A stretch of 64,000 nt of DNA. Source: Halomonas sp. CUBES01. GTDB lineage: Bacteria; Pseudomonadota; Gammaproteobacteria; Pseudomonadales; Halomonadaceae. Positions within the stretch are counted from its first letter, which is position 1, and each line of letters begins with the position of its first letter. The stretch is taken from the NCBI RefSeq assembly GCF_020991005.1, contig NZ_JAJLLW010000011.1, forward strand, positions 10,847-74,846, written 5' to 3'. The position numbers were made by a program, and so were the translations under genes. Of this stretch, positions 18,823-26,811 are shown piece after piece. The notes under the pieces are model-generated. The model saw only the letters and a list, made by a program, of their open reading frames with translations, did not search any database and was not told where the DNA came from.

Positions 18823-20073
18823 ATGATGCACGATGCGTCCAGCCAGGCTGAATCCTGGCCGAGAGTCTTGCTCACCGGTGCCCAGATGCTGTTTGTCGCC
18901 TTTGGCGCCCTGGTGCTGGTGCCCCTGTTGACGGGTCTTGACCCAAGCGTTGCATTATTTACTGCCGGGGTGGGCACGCTGGTGTTCCACACGGTGACCC
19001 GATTGACGGTTCCCGTCTTTCTGGCGTCGTCGTTTGCCTTCATTGCGCCGATTCAGGGATCGATCGCCAACTTTGGCGTATCGGCTACGCTCGGCGGGCT
19101 GATGGTGGCGGGGCTGGTATACGTGGCGATTTCCATGGCGGTGCGCCTCAAAGGCACCGGCTGGCTGCATCGTCTGCTGCCGCCGGTGGTGGTGGGGCCG
19201 GTGATCATGGTGATCGGGCTGGCCCTGGCCCCGGTAGCGGTCGAGATGGCGACCGGTGAAACCAGCGATCACATTGGCTACGGTTCCGCGCTGTTCCTGT
19301 CCATGGCGAGCCTGTTGGTAACCCTGATACTGGCCGTCTTCGGGCGCGGACTGCTGCGCCTGATCCCCATCATGGGCGGGATCATCGTGGGCTATTGCCT
19401 GGCCTTGCTGATGGGGCTTGTCGACTTCACGCCCGTTCAGGACACCGACTGGCTGGCGCTGCCGGCGTTTACCGCGCCCACTTTCCACTGGGCGGCGGTT
19501 CTGTTTATGATTCCTGTCGCCATTGCGCCGGCGGTGGAGCATATTGGGGACATGGTGGCGATCGGCTCGGTCACCCGCCGCAATTACCTTGAAAAGCCCG
19601 GGCTGCACCGCACCTTGCTGGGCGATGGTCTGGCGACCACGGTGGCCGCGCTGTTCGGTGGCCCGCCGAATACGACCTACTCGGAAGTGACCGGGGCGGT
19701 GACGCTGACTCGGGCTTTCAATCCCCGCTATATGGTAGTGGCGGCGGTGCTTGCGATTTCACTGGCCTTTATTGCCAAGCTGGGTGCGCTGCTGCAAACC
19801 ATTCCGGGTCCCGTCATGGGCGGCATCATGACGCTGCTGTTTGGTTCCATCGCGGTGGTGGGGATGAACACGCTGGTGCGGGCAGGGCATTCGTTAACCG
19901 CACCGCGTAACCTGGTCGTGGTGTCGTTGATTCTCGTGTTTGGTATCGGCGGTATGCAGGTTGGCGGTGGTCAATTTACCTTGCAGGGCGTTAGTCTGGC
20001 AGCGTTGGTCGGCATTGTTTTGAATTGGCTGCTGCCCGCCGAGCAGGAAGACGACGTCGCGGATGCTCACTAA
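18823..20073 (+). CDS. uraA: Uracil permease (NCS2 family)
   Basis: A 416-residue proton-uracil symporter with 12-14 membrane segments. NCS2 features include TGAQMLFVAFGALVLVPLLTGLDPSVALFTAGVGTL near the N-terminus, the substrate-binding PVAIAPAVEHIGDM with its acidic residue, and the GGPPNTTYSEVTGAV loop. Located immediately after upp, which traps imported uracil. AGGAG precedes tandem ATGs at 18823 and 18826. Confidence 0.94.
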   Translation: MMHDASSQAESWPRVLLTGAQMLFVAFGALVLVPLLTGLDPSVALFTAGVGTLVFHTVTRLTVPVFLASSFAFIAPIQGSIANFGVSATLGGLMVAGLVYVAISMAVRLKGTGWLHRLLPPVVVGPVIMVIGLALAPVAVEMATGETSDHIGYGSALFLSMASLLVTLILAVFGRGLLRLIPIMGGIIVGYCLALLMGLVDFTPVQDTDWLALPAFTAPTFHWAAVLFMIPVAIAPAVEHIGDMVAIGSVTRRNYLEKPGLHRTLLGDGLATTVAALFGGPPNTTYSEVTGAVTLTRAFNPRYMVVAAVLAISLAFIAKLGALLQTIPGPVMGGIMTLLFGSIAVVGMNTLVRAGHSLTAPRNLVVVSLILVFGIGGMQVGGGQFTLQGVSLAALVGIVLNWLLPAEQEDDVADAH

Positions 20074-20100
20074 ACCGCATTTATACGGAGCCGAGCGCTT

Positions 20101-20664
20101 ATGCAGTTAGCCACATCGCTACCCTTTCCGGTGTTGGGCATTGCGGCCTGGAGCGGGACGGGGAAAACGACCCTTCTTGAGCAGCTGTTGCCACGCCTGG
20201 GCGATGAGGGCGTCAAGGTGGCGGTGATCAAGCATGCCCACCACCGTTTTGACGTCGACCAGCCGGGCAAAGACAGCTACAAGCTCCGCCACGCCGGCGC
20301 GGCGCCGGTACTGGTGGCCTCGCGTCACCGTCTCGCGCTGATGCAGGAAACCCCGGGAGAGGACGAGCCTGATCTCAACCAGCTGCTATCGATGATGGCG
20401 GTGCATGCGCCTGACCTGGTGCTGGTGGAAGGGTTTAAAGCATGGCCTTTACCCAAGCTGGTGCTTTATCGTCAGGGTATCGGGGAGGTGGATATTCTTA
20501 GCGGTTCGCACGTTGAGGCTGTCGCGCTTGATGGCGATTGCCCCGTGATACTACCCGCCTCGACGACGCAACTGGCACTTAACGATACGGACGCCATTGC
20601 ACGCTGGGTGATCGAGTGGATGGCGAGCCAAAGGCTCAACGATGTTTCACGCAATGACAGGTGA
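20101..20664 (+). CDS. mobB: Molybdopterin-guanine dinucleotide biosynthesis adapter protein MobB
   Basis: A 187-residue GTP-binding protein assisting MobA in attaching GMP to molybdopterin. P-loop [18 protein letters not shown] at residues ~14-31, followed by the typical [29 protein letters not shown] region. It is the first of three molybdenum cofactor genes on this strand; the moaC-moaD fusion starts 4 bases after its stop. Confidence 0.93.
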   Translation: MQLATSLPFPVLGIAAWSGTGKTTLLEQLLPRLGDEGVKVAVIKHAHHRFDVDQPGKDSYKLRHAGAAPVLVASRHRLALMQETPGEDEPDLNQLLSMMAVHAPDLVLVEGFKAWPLPKLVLYRQGIGEVDILSGSHVEAVALDGDCPVILPASTTQLALNDTDAIARWVIEWMASQRLNDVSRNDR

Positions 20665-20668
20665 CACC

Positions 20669-21475
20669 ATGCAGTTAACGCATCTCAATAGCCGCGGCGA
20701 AGCCCGTATGGTCGACGTTGCGGACAAACAGGAAACTCGCCGTGAAGCCGTGGCCTCCGGGCGCATTGTGATGCAGCCCGCTACCCTTTCGCAGTTAAGC
20801 GAGGGCTCCCTGCCCAAGGGCGATGTGCTGGCCACGGCCCGCATCGCCGGCATTCAGGCGGCAAAACGCACCCACGAGCTGATCCCGCTTTGCCACTCGC
20901 TGGCGCTGTCGAAAGTGTCCATCGAGTTTGATTTAGATCCGGTGGAAAGCTGTGTGCATGTGACGGCAAGCTGCCGCTTGAATGGACGTACCGGCGTGGA
21001 GATGGAAGCGCTGACCGCTGTCTCTGTTGCCTGCCTGACGCTTTACGACATGTGCAAGGCCGTCGACAAGTCCATGCGCATAGACGCCGTACAGCTCGAC
21101 AGCAAGCGTGGCGGGCAGCGTGGGGAGTACCAGCGTGAGGCCGCGCCGGAAGCGGCCGCCCCGATTGTGACCGGCCAGGGCGCCGCAGGCGAGGTCAGCC
21201 TGGGTGAGCGCTGTCATTCTCCCTGTGTGCTGGTCAAGTTCCTGGCGGAGCTACGCGAGCAACTGGGTGAAAACGAGCGCGTCGTGACCTTTGACCAGCT
21301 GCCCAGCCGGGATATTGCCGGACTGAAGGCGGCACTGGTAGCCCAGGACGAGCGCTTTCAGCAACTCCAGGACAAGCGTACGCTGTGCGCCATCAACCAG
21401 GTAATGGCCAACGATGCCGCCTTCATTACCGATGACGATGAAGTGGCTTTTTTCCCGCCGGTCACAGGGGGCTAG
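20669..21475 (+). CDS. moaC: MoaC-MoaD fusion: cyclic pyranopterin monophosphate synthase joined to molybdopterin synthase small subunit
   Basis: A 268-residue protein. Residues 1-~158 are MoaC, which finishes cyclic pyranopterin monophosphate: [50 protein letters not shown] and the YDMCKAV active site (Asp127). An Ala/Pro-rich linker (~158-180) leads to a MoaD ubiquitin-like domain (~185-268) ending [13 protein letters not shown], identical in its end to MoaD, whose terminal Gly-Gly carries the thiocarboxylate sulfur. The glycine tail is at the true C-terminus, so it can still be activated by MoeB and used by MoaE. The ATG at 20669 is used; an in-frame start at 20642 would overlap mobB. moaE starts 1 base after the stop. 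Confidence 0.92.
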   Translation: MQLTHLNSRGEARMVDVADKQETRREAVASGRIVMQPATLSQLSEGSLPKGDVLATARIAGIQAAKRTHELIPLCHSLALSKVSIEFDLDPVESCVHVTASCRLNGRTGVEMEALTAVSVACLTLYDMCKAVDKSMRIDAVQLDSKRGGQRGEYQREAAPEAAAPIVTGQGAAGEVSLGERCHSPCVLVKFLAELREQLGENERVVTFDQLPSRDIAGLKAALVAQDERFQQLQDKRTLCAINQVMANDAAFITDDDEVAFFPPVTGG

Positions 21476-21476
21476 G

Positions 21477-21929
21477 ATGCAGATTACCATCCGCGTGCAG
21501 GCAGAACCTTTCGATATGGCCTTCGGCTACGCAGACAGCATCGCCGGGCGAACCGATATCGGCGGGATCGTCAGCTTTACCGGGCTGGTGCGTGACTTCA
21601 ACGAAACGCCCGATGTGACCGGCTTGACCCTCGAACACTACCCGGGAATGACCGAGGCGACCCTGCAGCGGATTGCCGAGCAGGCCGGCGAGCGCTGGTC
21701 GCTCAATGCCGTGACGATCATTCATCGCGTGGGGCATATGCGCCCGGGGGATGCCATTGTCAGAGTGCTGGTGGCAAGCGCCCATCGGCGCGAAGCCTTC
21801 GAGGCCTGCGATTTCATCATGGACTGGTTGAAAACCCAGGCGCCCTTCTGGAAGAAAGAGCACGGCCGGCAAGGCGACTACTGGGTCAAGGAGCGGCGCT
21901 CGGACATCGACGATGCGGCCCGCTGGTAG
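21477..21929 (+). CDS. moaE: Molybdopterin synthase catalytic subunit MoaE
   Basis: A 150-residue subunit that, with thiocarboxylated MoaD, inserts two sulfurs into cyclic pyranopterin monophosphate. Recognised by GGIVSFTGLVRDFN, LEHYPGMTE, HRVGHMRPGDAIV, AHRREAFEACDFIMDWLK and the catalytic-lysine region FWKKEHG...YWVKERRSD. ATG at 21477 is preceded by TAGGATG from the moaC-moaD stop, implying coupled translation and thus balanced MoaD and MoaE amounts. Confidence 0.96.
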   Translation: MQITIRVQAEPFDMAFGYADSIAGRTDIGGIVSFTGLVRDFNETPDVTGLTLEHYPGMTEATLQRIAEQAGERWSLNAVTIIHRVGHMRPGDAIVRVLVASAHRREAFEACDFIMDWLKTQAPFWKKEHGRQGDYWVKERRSDIDDAARW

Positions 21930-21960
21930 GCAACGCCCCGTCGTGGCGCCAACGGTGAGA

Positions 21961-23640
21961 TTACTCGTCAGCGATCGGTGCGGGGAGGTCGCTGGCCATG
22001 ATCTGCAGATGCACCTCGGGCAGGTGCTGAAGGCGTTCGGCGAGCCAGGCGATCAAGCGCGGCTGAAGGCCAAGTCTTAAGTCGGCCAGCGTATCGGCGT
22101 GCAGGTCGGCCAGTTGCTCATCCAGCCATTCGCTGAAGCTGTCTTCATCAAGCGCATTGGCGCCTGTGTTGTCGAGCATCAGGCGGCCGATGCGTGCCCA
22201 GCCGGTCTCTGTCGCGCAGACCGGCAGCGCCAGATACAGGCTTCCCCGGCGTGGATGGGTGCTGGTATCGCCTTCAAGCCCCGGGTGAGGGACGACACTG
22301 TTCTGGCTGACGATGCACGGCGGCTGAGGGTAATGCTGTTCGTGCTGCAGCCCCTGCTGATCAAAGCGGATCATGTCGCCGTTGACCGGTGCCAGCGGGG
22401 CGTCGATGCCGAGCGATGTTGCCAGCCGCTGATGCGCCTGCTGATGAAGGCTCTCGCCATGGACGGGCAGTAGATGCTGCGGCGATAGCCACTGATAGAA
22501 GCGCGTCATCTCCTCCTGCGCGGGATGCCCGGTGGCATGCAGTTCTGGATGGTTGAATTCATCGAAGAGCTGGACGCCAAGCTGTTGCAGGCGCTTTTTC
22601 AGCTGCTCGATCGGCCGCTCGTTGCCGGGTATGGCTTTAGCAGAAAAGATCACGTTGTCGCCCGGCTGTAGATCAACGTGGGGATGACGCCCCTGGGCGA
22701 GTCGCTGCAGCGCGGCGCGCGGCTCGCCCTGGCTGCCGGTGGCAATCACGACGACTTCATCGGGGGGAAGGTATCCCAGGTCGTGGGCGGGCACCACCGC
22801 CGGAAAGTCATCCATATAGCCGAGGCCCCGCGCCACACTCACCATGCGTTCCATCGAGCGTCCCATCAAGCTGACGCGCCGTCCACACTGTTCGGCCGCG
22901 CGGCCGATTGCCAGCACGCGGGCCAGGTTACTGGCAAAGCAGGAAACGATCACCCGCCCTTCGCATTGGGTAAGCGTCCTGGCCAGCGCGCGGGCCACGT
23001 CGCCTTCACTGCCGGAGTGGCCGGGTACGGGGGCGTTGGTGGAATCGCCGACCACCAGGTCGACGGGGGCGAGCGCCTTGAACTGTGAGGAATCGATCGG
23101 CGCACCAATGATCGGTTCGGGATCCAGTTTCCAGTCCCCGCTATGCAGGACGCGATAGGGGCCGGCCATGACCAGCAGCGCGCAGCTTTCCGGAATCGAA
23201 TGGGGCACGCCCAGATAGCGCAGACTGAAGGGCCCGCTTTCCAGCGCCTCGCCGGGTTCGATAACCTGAATGGCGGCGCTGCTCAACTGGTGTTCGGCAA
23301 ACTTGAGACGCAGCAGGCCAGCGGCCAGGGGGGTGGCATACACAGGGCACTGCCAATGCGGCCATAACCAGGCAACCGCGCCAATGTGGTCTTCATGGCC
23401 GTGGGTGATATACAGGGCCTTGGGGGCTATGCCCAGCGCCTTGGGCGTATCCAGGTTGGGCACCTGGAGGGGGGCGTTGGGCAAGTCCTGACGGATCATC
23501 ATGCCACAGTCCACGGCGATCCAGTGATCCTCGTATCCGTATAGCGTCAGGTTCATGCCGATTTCCCCGCAGCCACCCAGCGGCAAGAGGCGGAGAGGAG
23601 GGCGACGACGGGGACGAATATGAACGCGCGGTGGATGCAT
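21961..23640 (-). CDS. RNase J-like metallo-beta-lactamase/beta-CASP ribonuclease
   Basis: A 559-residue protein with the RNase J layout: beta-lactamase fold carrying the zinc motif THGHEDHIGA (H80, H82, D84, H85), VGDSTNA, a beta-CASP insertion, then ATGSQGEPRAAL, the ATGHPAQEE region, the PVHGES motif and a ~100-residue C-terminal domain. RNase J has 5'-3' exo- and endoribonuclease activity in mRNA decay and rRNA maturation. It is common in Firmicutes, Actinobacteria and alphaproteobacteria and patchy in gammaproteobacteria, which rely on RNase E. The first ~12 residues are basic. It is transcribed alone, divergent from purU; the start lacks a clear Shine-Dalgarno. Confidence 0.88.
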   Translation of the reverse strand: MHPPRVHIRPRRRPPLRLLPLGGCGEIGMNLTLYGYEDHWIAVDCGMMIRQDLPNAPLQVPNLDTPKALGIAPKALYITHGHEDHIGAVAWLWPHWQCPVYATPLAAGLLRLKFAEHQLSSAAIQVIEPGEALESGPFSLRYLGVPHSIPESCALLVMAGPYRVLHSGDWKLDPEPIIGAPIDSSQFKALAPVDLVVGDSTNAPVPGHSGSEGDVARALARTLTQCEGRVIVSCFASNLARVLAIGRAAEQCGRRVSLMGRSMERMVSVARGLGYMDDFPAVVPAHDLGYLPPDEVVVIATGSQGEPRAALQRLAQGRHPHVDLQPGDNVIFSAKAIPGNERPIEQLKKRLQQLGVQLFDEFNHPELHATGHPAQEEMTRFYQWLSPQHLLPVHGESLHQQAHQRLATSLGIDAPLAPVNGDMIRFDQQGLQHEQHYPQPPCIVSQNSVVPHPGLEGDTSTHPRRGSLYLALPVCATETGWARIGRLMLDNTGANALDEDSFSEWLDEQLADLHADTLADLRLGLQPRLIAWLAERLQHLPEVHLQIMASDLPAPIADE

Positions 23641-23816
23641 CAGAATCTTAAAGCCTAAAAAGTAATGCCTTAACTATACGGGATGGGGTGGGCGGCTAAC
23701 AATGACTGCGGTAACGGGCGGTGATTGCGCGCCTGGCATTGGGTACAATAGACGTTTGTTGAATGCCCGGGGCGGTGAAAAGCGACCCCGGGTGCACACC
23801 GTCAAGAGTATTTATC

Positions 23817-24671
23817 ATGTCGCATTTTTATCGGTTGGTGGTTTCCTGCCCGGATCAGGTGGGGATTGTTGCACAGGTGTCGAGTTTTATCGCTCAGCAG
23901 GGGGGGTCGATTACCGAGGCGAGCCAGCACTCCGACCTGGAAACCGGACGTTTCTTCATGCGCTACGAAATTCTGGCGGATTCGTTGGACATGTCGGCAG
24001 AGGCATTACGGTCGGCGTTTGAGCCGGTCGCCGTGCGTTTCGATATGCAGTGGTCGTTGGTGGATACCCAGCAGCGTCGCCGCGTGGTGCTGATGGTCTC
24101 GCGGGAATCCCACTGTCTGGTCGATCTGCTTTACCGTTGGCAGGTGGGCGAGCTGGACTGCGATATCGTCGGGGTGATTTCCAACCATGACGATATGCGC
24201 TCGTTGACCGAGTGGTACGCGATTCCCTATTACCACGTGCCTGTCAATCCGGCGGATAAAGCCGTTGCCTTTGAGCAGGTTCAGGCACATATCGACGAGG
24301 CGCGAGCCGACTGCATCGTACTCGCACGTTACATGCAAATTTTGCCGCCGGCATTGTGCCAGCGCTACGCCGGGCAGGTGATCAATATCCACCACAGCTT
24401 TTTGCCTTCCTTTGCCGGCGCCAAGCCCTATCACCAAGCCTATGAGCGCGGCGTCAAGCTGATCGGTGCGACCTGTCATTATGTGACCCAGGAACTGGAT
24501 GCGGGGCCGATCATCGAGCAGGACATCCACCGGGTGAGCCATTGCCACACACCGACGGATCTGGTGCGTTTTGGCCGCGATGTGGAAAAAGCCGTGCTGG
24601 CACGGGGTCTTCGCTGGCACCTGGAAGACCGCGTGCTGGTTCATGGCAACAAAACCGTCGTGTTCAGCTAG
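23817..24671 (+). CDS. purU: Formyltetrahydrofolate deformylase
   Basis: A 284-residue enzyme hydrolysing 10-formyl-THF to THF and formate, balancing one-carbon pools. An N-terminal ACT domain ([21 protein letters not shown]) is followed by a formyltransferase-like catalytic domain with [19 protein letters not shown] (Asn, His) and the [16 protein letters not shown] stretch (Asp). The start at 23817 matches the family length; an upstream in-frame start would add 18 unrelated residues. A possible -10 TACAAT lies at 23744-23749. Its stop overlaps the convergent lexA stop in a CTAG. Confidence 0.95.
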   Translation: MSHFYRLVVSCPDQVGIVAQVSSFIAQQGGSITEASQHSDLETGRFFMRYEILADSLDMSAEALRSAFEPVAVRFDMQWSLVDTQQRRRVVLMVSRESHCLVDLLYRWQVGELDCDIVGVISNHDDMRSLTEWYAIPYYHVPVNPADKAVAFEQVQAHIDEARADCIVLARYMQILPPALCQRYAGQVINIHHSFLPSFAGAKPYHQAYERGVKLIGATCHYVTQELDAGPIIEQDIHRVSHCHTPTDLVRFGRDVEKAVLARGLRWHLEDRVLVHGNKTVVFS

Positions 24672-25330
24672 CCAAGCGCCTGACCATTGCCACCGCGGAT
24701 AACCCCGACGCCCACGCCCTCGATGTCGAGCGGTTGGGTGCGTAAATCAATAGTGATCGGCGCAAAGTCGGGGTTTTCCGCGATCAGGGAGACGTGGTGT
24801 CCGTCGCGTTTGAAACGCTTGACGGTAACTTCATCGTCCAGTCGGGCGACGACAATCTGGCCGTCGCGTACTCGCTGGGTGCGATGTACGGCGAGCAGGT
24901 CGCCTTCAAGAATGCCGACGTTCTGCATGGAAAGCCCGCGCACGCGCAAGAGGTAATCCGCCCTGGGCGTAAAGTAGTCGGCGGGCAGCGGGCAGTAACG
25001 GTCAATGTGCTCGGCGGCCAGAATAGGGCTGCCCGCAGCGACTTCGCCGATGATCGGCAGGCCGGTGCCGGGATCCGCCGCTGCGGGCTGGCTATCCGGG
25101 GTGTCCTGGGGCTCCTGATTGGGCAGGCGAATACCCCGTGAGGTATTGCGGATGATGCGAATGACCCCTTTGCGCTCGAGCGCCCGCAAGTGCTCTTCTG
25201 CCGCATTGGGCGAGCGAAAGCCCAGTGCCTTGGCGATTTCTGCCCGGGTGGGTGGATAGCCAAGCTCCGCCATGGTCTTGACAATAAAGTCGAACACATT
25301 CTGTTGACGAACGGTTAACGGCCGTGACAT
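24668..25330 (-). CDS. lexA: LexA repressor (SOS regulator)
   Basis: A 220-residue repressor/autopeptidase. N-terminal winged helix: [36 protein letters not shown]. The RecA-triggered self-cleavage site is A99-G100 in EVAAGSP; the catalytic dyad is Ser134 (GLSMQNVGI) and Lys171 (TVKRFK). The linker (~70-92) is longer and more Pro/Asp-rich than in E. coli, accounting for the extra length over 202 residues. Divergent from psrA, the same order as in Pseudomonas (lexA-psrA-nagZ). Confidence 0.97.
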   Translation of the reverse strand: MSRPLTVRQQNVFDFIVKTMAELGYPPTRAEIAKALGFRSPNAAEEHLRALERKGVIRIIRNTSRGIRLPNQEPQDTPDSQPAAADPGTGLPIIGEVAAGSPILAAEHIDRYCPLPADYFTPRADYLLRVRGLSMQNVGILEGDLLAVHRTQRVRDGQIVVARLDDEVTVKRFKRDGHHVSLIAENPDFAPITIDLRTQPLDIEGVGVGVIRGGNGQALG

Positions 25331-25386
25331 ATCAGTCTCCAGCGTGGGTAAGTGGACAGGCAGCGTTTCTATAGACCTATCAGTAT

Positions 25387-25402
25387 GTGGTTAAGTATAC
25401 AG
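25387..25402 (-). promoter_or_regulatory. Possible LexA operator upstream of lexA
   Basis: On the minus strand CTG-TATACTTAAC-CAC; the left half CTGTATAC fits the SOS box CTGTATATATATACAG well but the right half ends CAC instead of CAG. It sits 57 bases before the lexA start, where an autoregulatory site is expected. Confidence 0.42.
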
Positions 25403-25504
25403 TATGTTCCCCTGTCCAGTACATATCTGCTTCCAGCCGGCTAACAACATGATGTGCAAAGGGATGCGCCGCCGTTCTAGGCGTGATTTAACGCCCATCA
25501 ACCG

Positions 25505-25533
25505 TTGAGAGGGGCAACGTGATAACGTAGTAT
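25505..25533 (+). promoter_or_regulatory. Promoter of psrA
   Basis: TTGAGA, a 17-base spacer and TAGTAT; the start would be near 25540, just ahead of the predicted PsrA operator. Confidence 0.6.
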
Positions 25534-25546
25534 CCTGAGATTGTTT

Positions 25547-25560
25547 AAAACATCCGTTTT
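25547..25560 (+). promoter_or_regulatory. Predicted PsrA autoregulatory operator
   Basis: AAAAC-ATCC-GTTTT, a perfect dyad with the spacing of the Pseudomonas PsrA box (G/CAAAC-N2-4-GTTTG/C). It lies between the predicted start point and the psrA ATG, where bound PsrA would block its own transcription. Confidence 0.65.
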
Positions 25561-25573
25561 CATGGAGAGCAGC

Positions 25574-26251
25574 ATGGCTCAATCGGATACCGTGACGCGC
25601 ATTCTGGACACGGCGGAAGTGCTGTTTGCCGAGCGCGGCTTTGCCGAAACATCCTTACGCAATATCACCAGCAAGGCGCGGGTGAACCTGGCGGCGGTAA
25701 ATTATCATTTCGGCTCAAAGAAGGCGCTCATTCAGGCCGTGTTTGCGCGTTACCTCGATCCGTTCTCCGAACGTTTCCACAGCGCCCTGGACGCGCTGGA
25801 AGCACGTTACGAAGGCCGAGATATCCCGCTTGAAGTGCTGCTCGAGACCATGGCCACCACGGTGTTGGAGGTGCCCGCGGAGCGTAATAGCCTGAAGGTG
25901 TTCATGCGCCTGCTAGGCCTCGCCTACAGTCAGGCCCAGGGGCATTTGCGTCGCTACATCCAGCATGAATACGGCGATGTATTCAGCCGTTTCACCGAGC
26001 TGGTTCGCCGCGCCACCCCCGATCTGCCCGACGCCGAACGCTTCTGGCGGCTACACTTCATGTTAGGTACCGTCATCTTTACCCTGTCGGGGTTGGACGC
26101 GCTGCGCGACATTGCCGAAAAGGATTATCACCAGCAGGTATCGGTTCGCGACCTGGTGCGTCGACTGCGTCCTGTCGTGGTGGCCGCCATGAATGCGCCC
26201 TTGCCCGACGAGAAAGACATGGAGCCTCATGCAGACACCGTCGCTCACTGA
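25574..26251 (+). CDS. psrA: TetR-family regulator PsrA
   Basis: A 225-residue TetR regulator. The N-terminal half is nearly the Pseudomonas PsrA sequence: MAQSDTV, TAEVLFAERGFAETSLRNIT, the recognition helix in VNLAAVNYHFGSKKALIQAVF, and FMRLLGLAYSQAQGHLRRY further on. In Pseudomonas PsrA responds to long-chain fatty acids and controls beta-oxidation and rpoS. The ATG at 25574 is preceded by GGAGAG. The gene overlaps the next one by 23 bases, so the YkuD-domain enzyme is probably in its operon. Confidence 0.92.
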   Translation: MAQSDTVTRILDTAEVLFAERGFAETSLRNITSKARVNLAAVNYHFGSKKALIQAVFARYLDPFSERFHSALDALEARYEGRDIPLEVLLETMATTVLEVPAERNSLKVFMRLLGLAYSQAQGHLRRYIQHEYGDVFSRFTELVRRATPDLPDAERFWRLHFMLGTVIFTLSGLDALRDIAEKDYHQQVSVRDLVRRLRPVVVAAMNAPLPDEKDMEPHADTVAH

Positions 26252-26753
26252 GCTGCCGCCCCGTGATGGGCTGTGGATCGAAATTGCTACGCAGACGCAG
26301 CAGCTGCGCGCCTGGGAAGGCGACACCTGCCGTTATCAGTGTGATGTATCGACGGGACGCGCCGGGGTGGGCAACCAGGAAAACAGCGGCAAGACGCCCC
26401 TGGGATGGCACTATATTCGCGCCGCGATTGGCCGGGAGGCGCCTGAAAATGCGGTGTTCAAGGGCCGTCGCTGGACAGGCGAAGTGTTCACCCCTGAACT
26501 GGGCAAGGCGTTTCCCGAACGCGACTGGATCCTGACACGTATTTTGTGGCTCTGCGGGCTGGAGCCAGGGGTCAATCGTGCGGGGCAGGTGGACTCGCAG
26601 CGCCGCTATATTTACCTACACGGTACGCCGCCAGATCAGCCCATGGGCCAGCCAGCGTCGCATGGCTGCGTGCGGCTGCGTAATGTGGATCTGCTGTGGC
26701 TTTTCGAGCATGCCTTGCCGGGAACGCCTGTCTGGCTACACGACGGACGTTGA
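26229..26753 (+). CDS. Cytoplasmic YkuD-domain protein (L,D-transpeptidase fold; probable ElsL-like L,D-carboxypeptidase)
   Basis: A 174-residue protein that is almost only a YkuD catalytic domain: IEIATQTQQLRAWEGD, STGRAGVGNQENSGKTPLG, YIYLHGT (H131) and the active-site SHGCVR with Cys147 and Arg149. There is no signal peptide or membrane segment, so it should stay in the cytoplasm, unlike periplasmic L,D-transpeptidases. Acinetobacter ElsL is a signal-less YkuD protein that trims tetrapeptides during peptidoglycan recycling; the nagZ neighbour supports the same role here by inference. GGAG lies before the ATG inside the end of psrA. Confidence 0.82.
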   Translation: MQTPSLTELPPRDGLWIEIATQTQQLRAWEGDTCRYQCDVSTGRAGVGNQENSGKTPLGWHYIRAAIGREAPENAVFKGRRWTGEVFTPELGKAFPERDWILTRILWLCGLEPGVNRAGQVDSQRRYIYLHGTPPDQPMGQPASHGCVRLRNVDLLWLFEHALPGTPVWLHDGR

Positions 26754-26765
26754 TCGTTGGACTCT

Positions 26766-26799
26766 CGCTAATGTTCGTCTAGAATTAGCGCCTTTTTTT
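26766..26799 (+). terminator. Intrinsic terminator immediately before nagZ
   Basis: Stem CGCTAAT/ATTAGCG (26766-26772 with 26784-26790), 11-base loop, then CC and seven T residues. It ends the psrA-ykuD transcript only 12 bases before the nagZ start codon. Confidence 0.82.
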
Positions 26800-26811
26800 G
26801 GATACCCCGCT

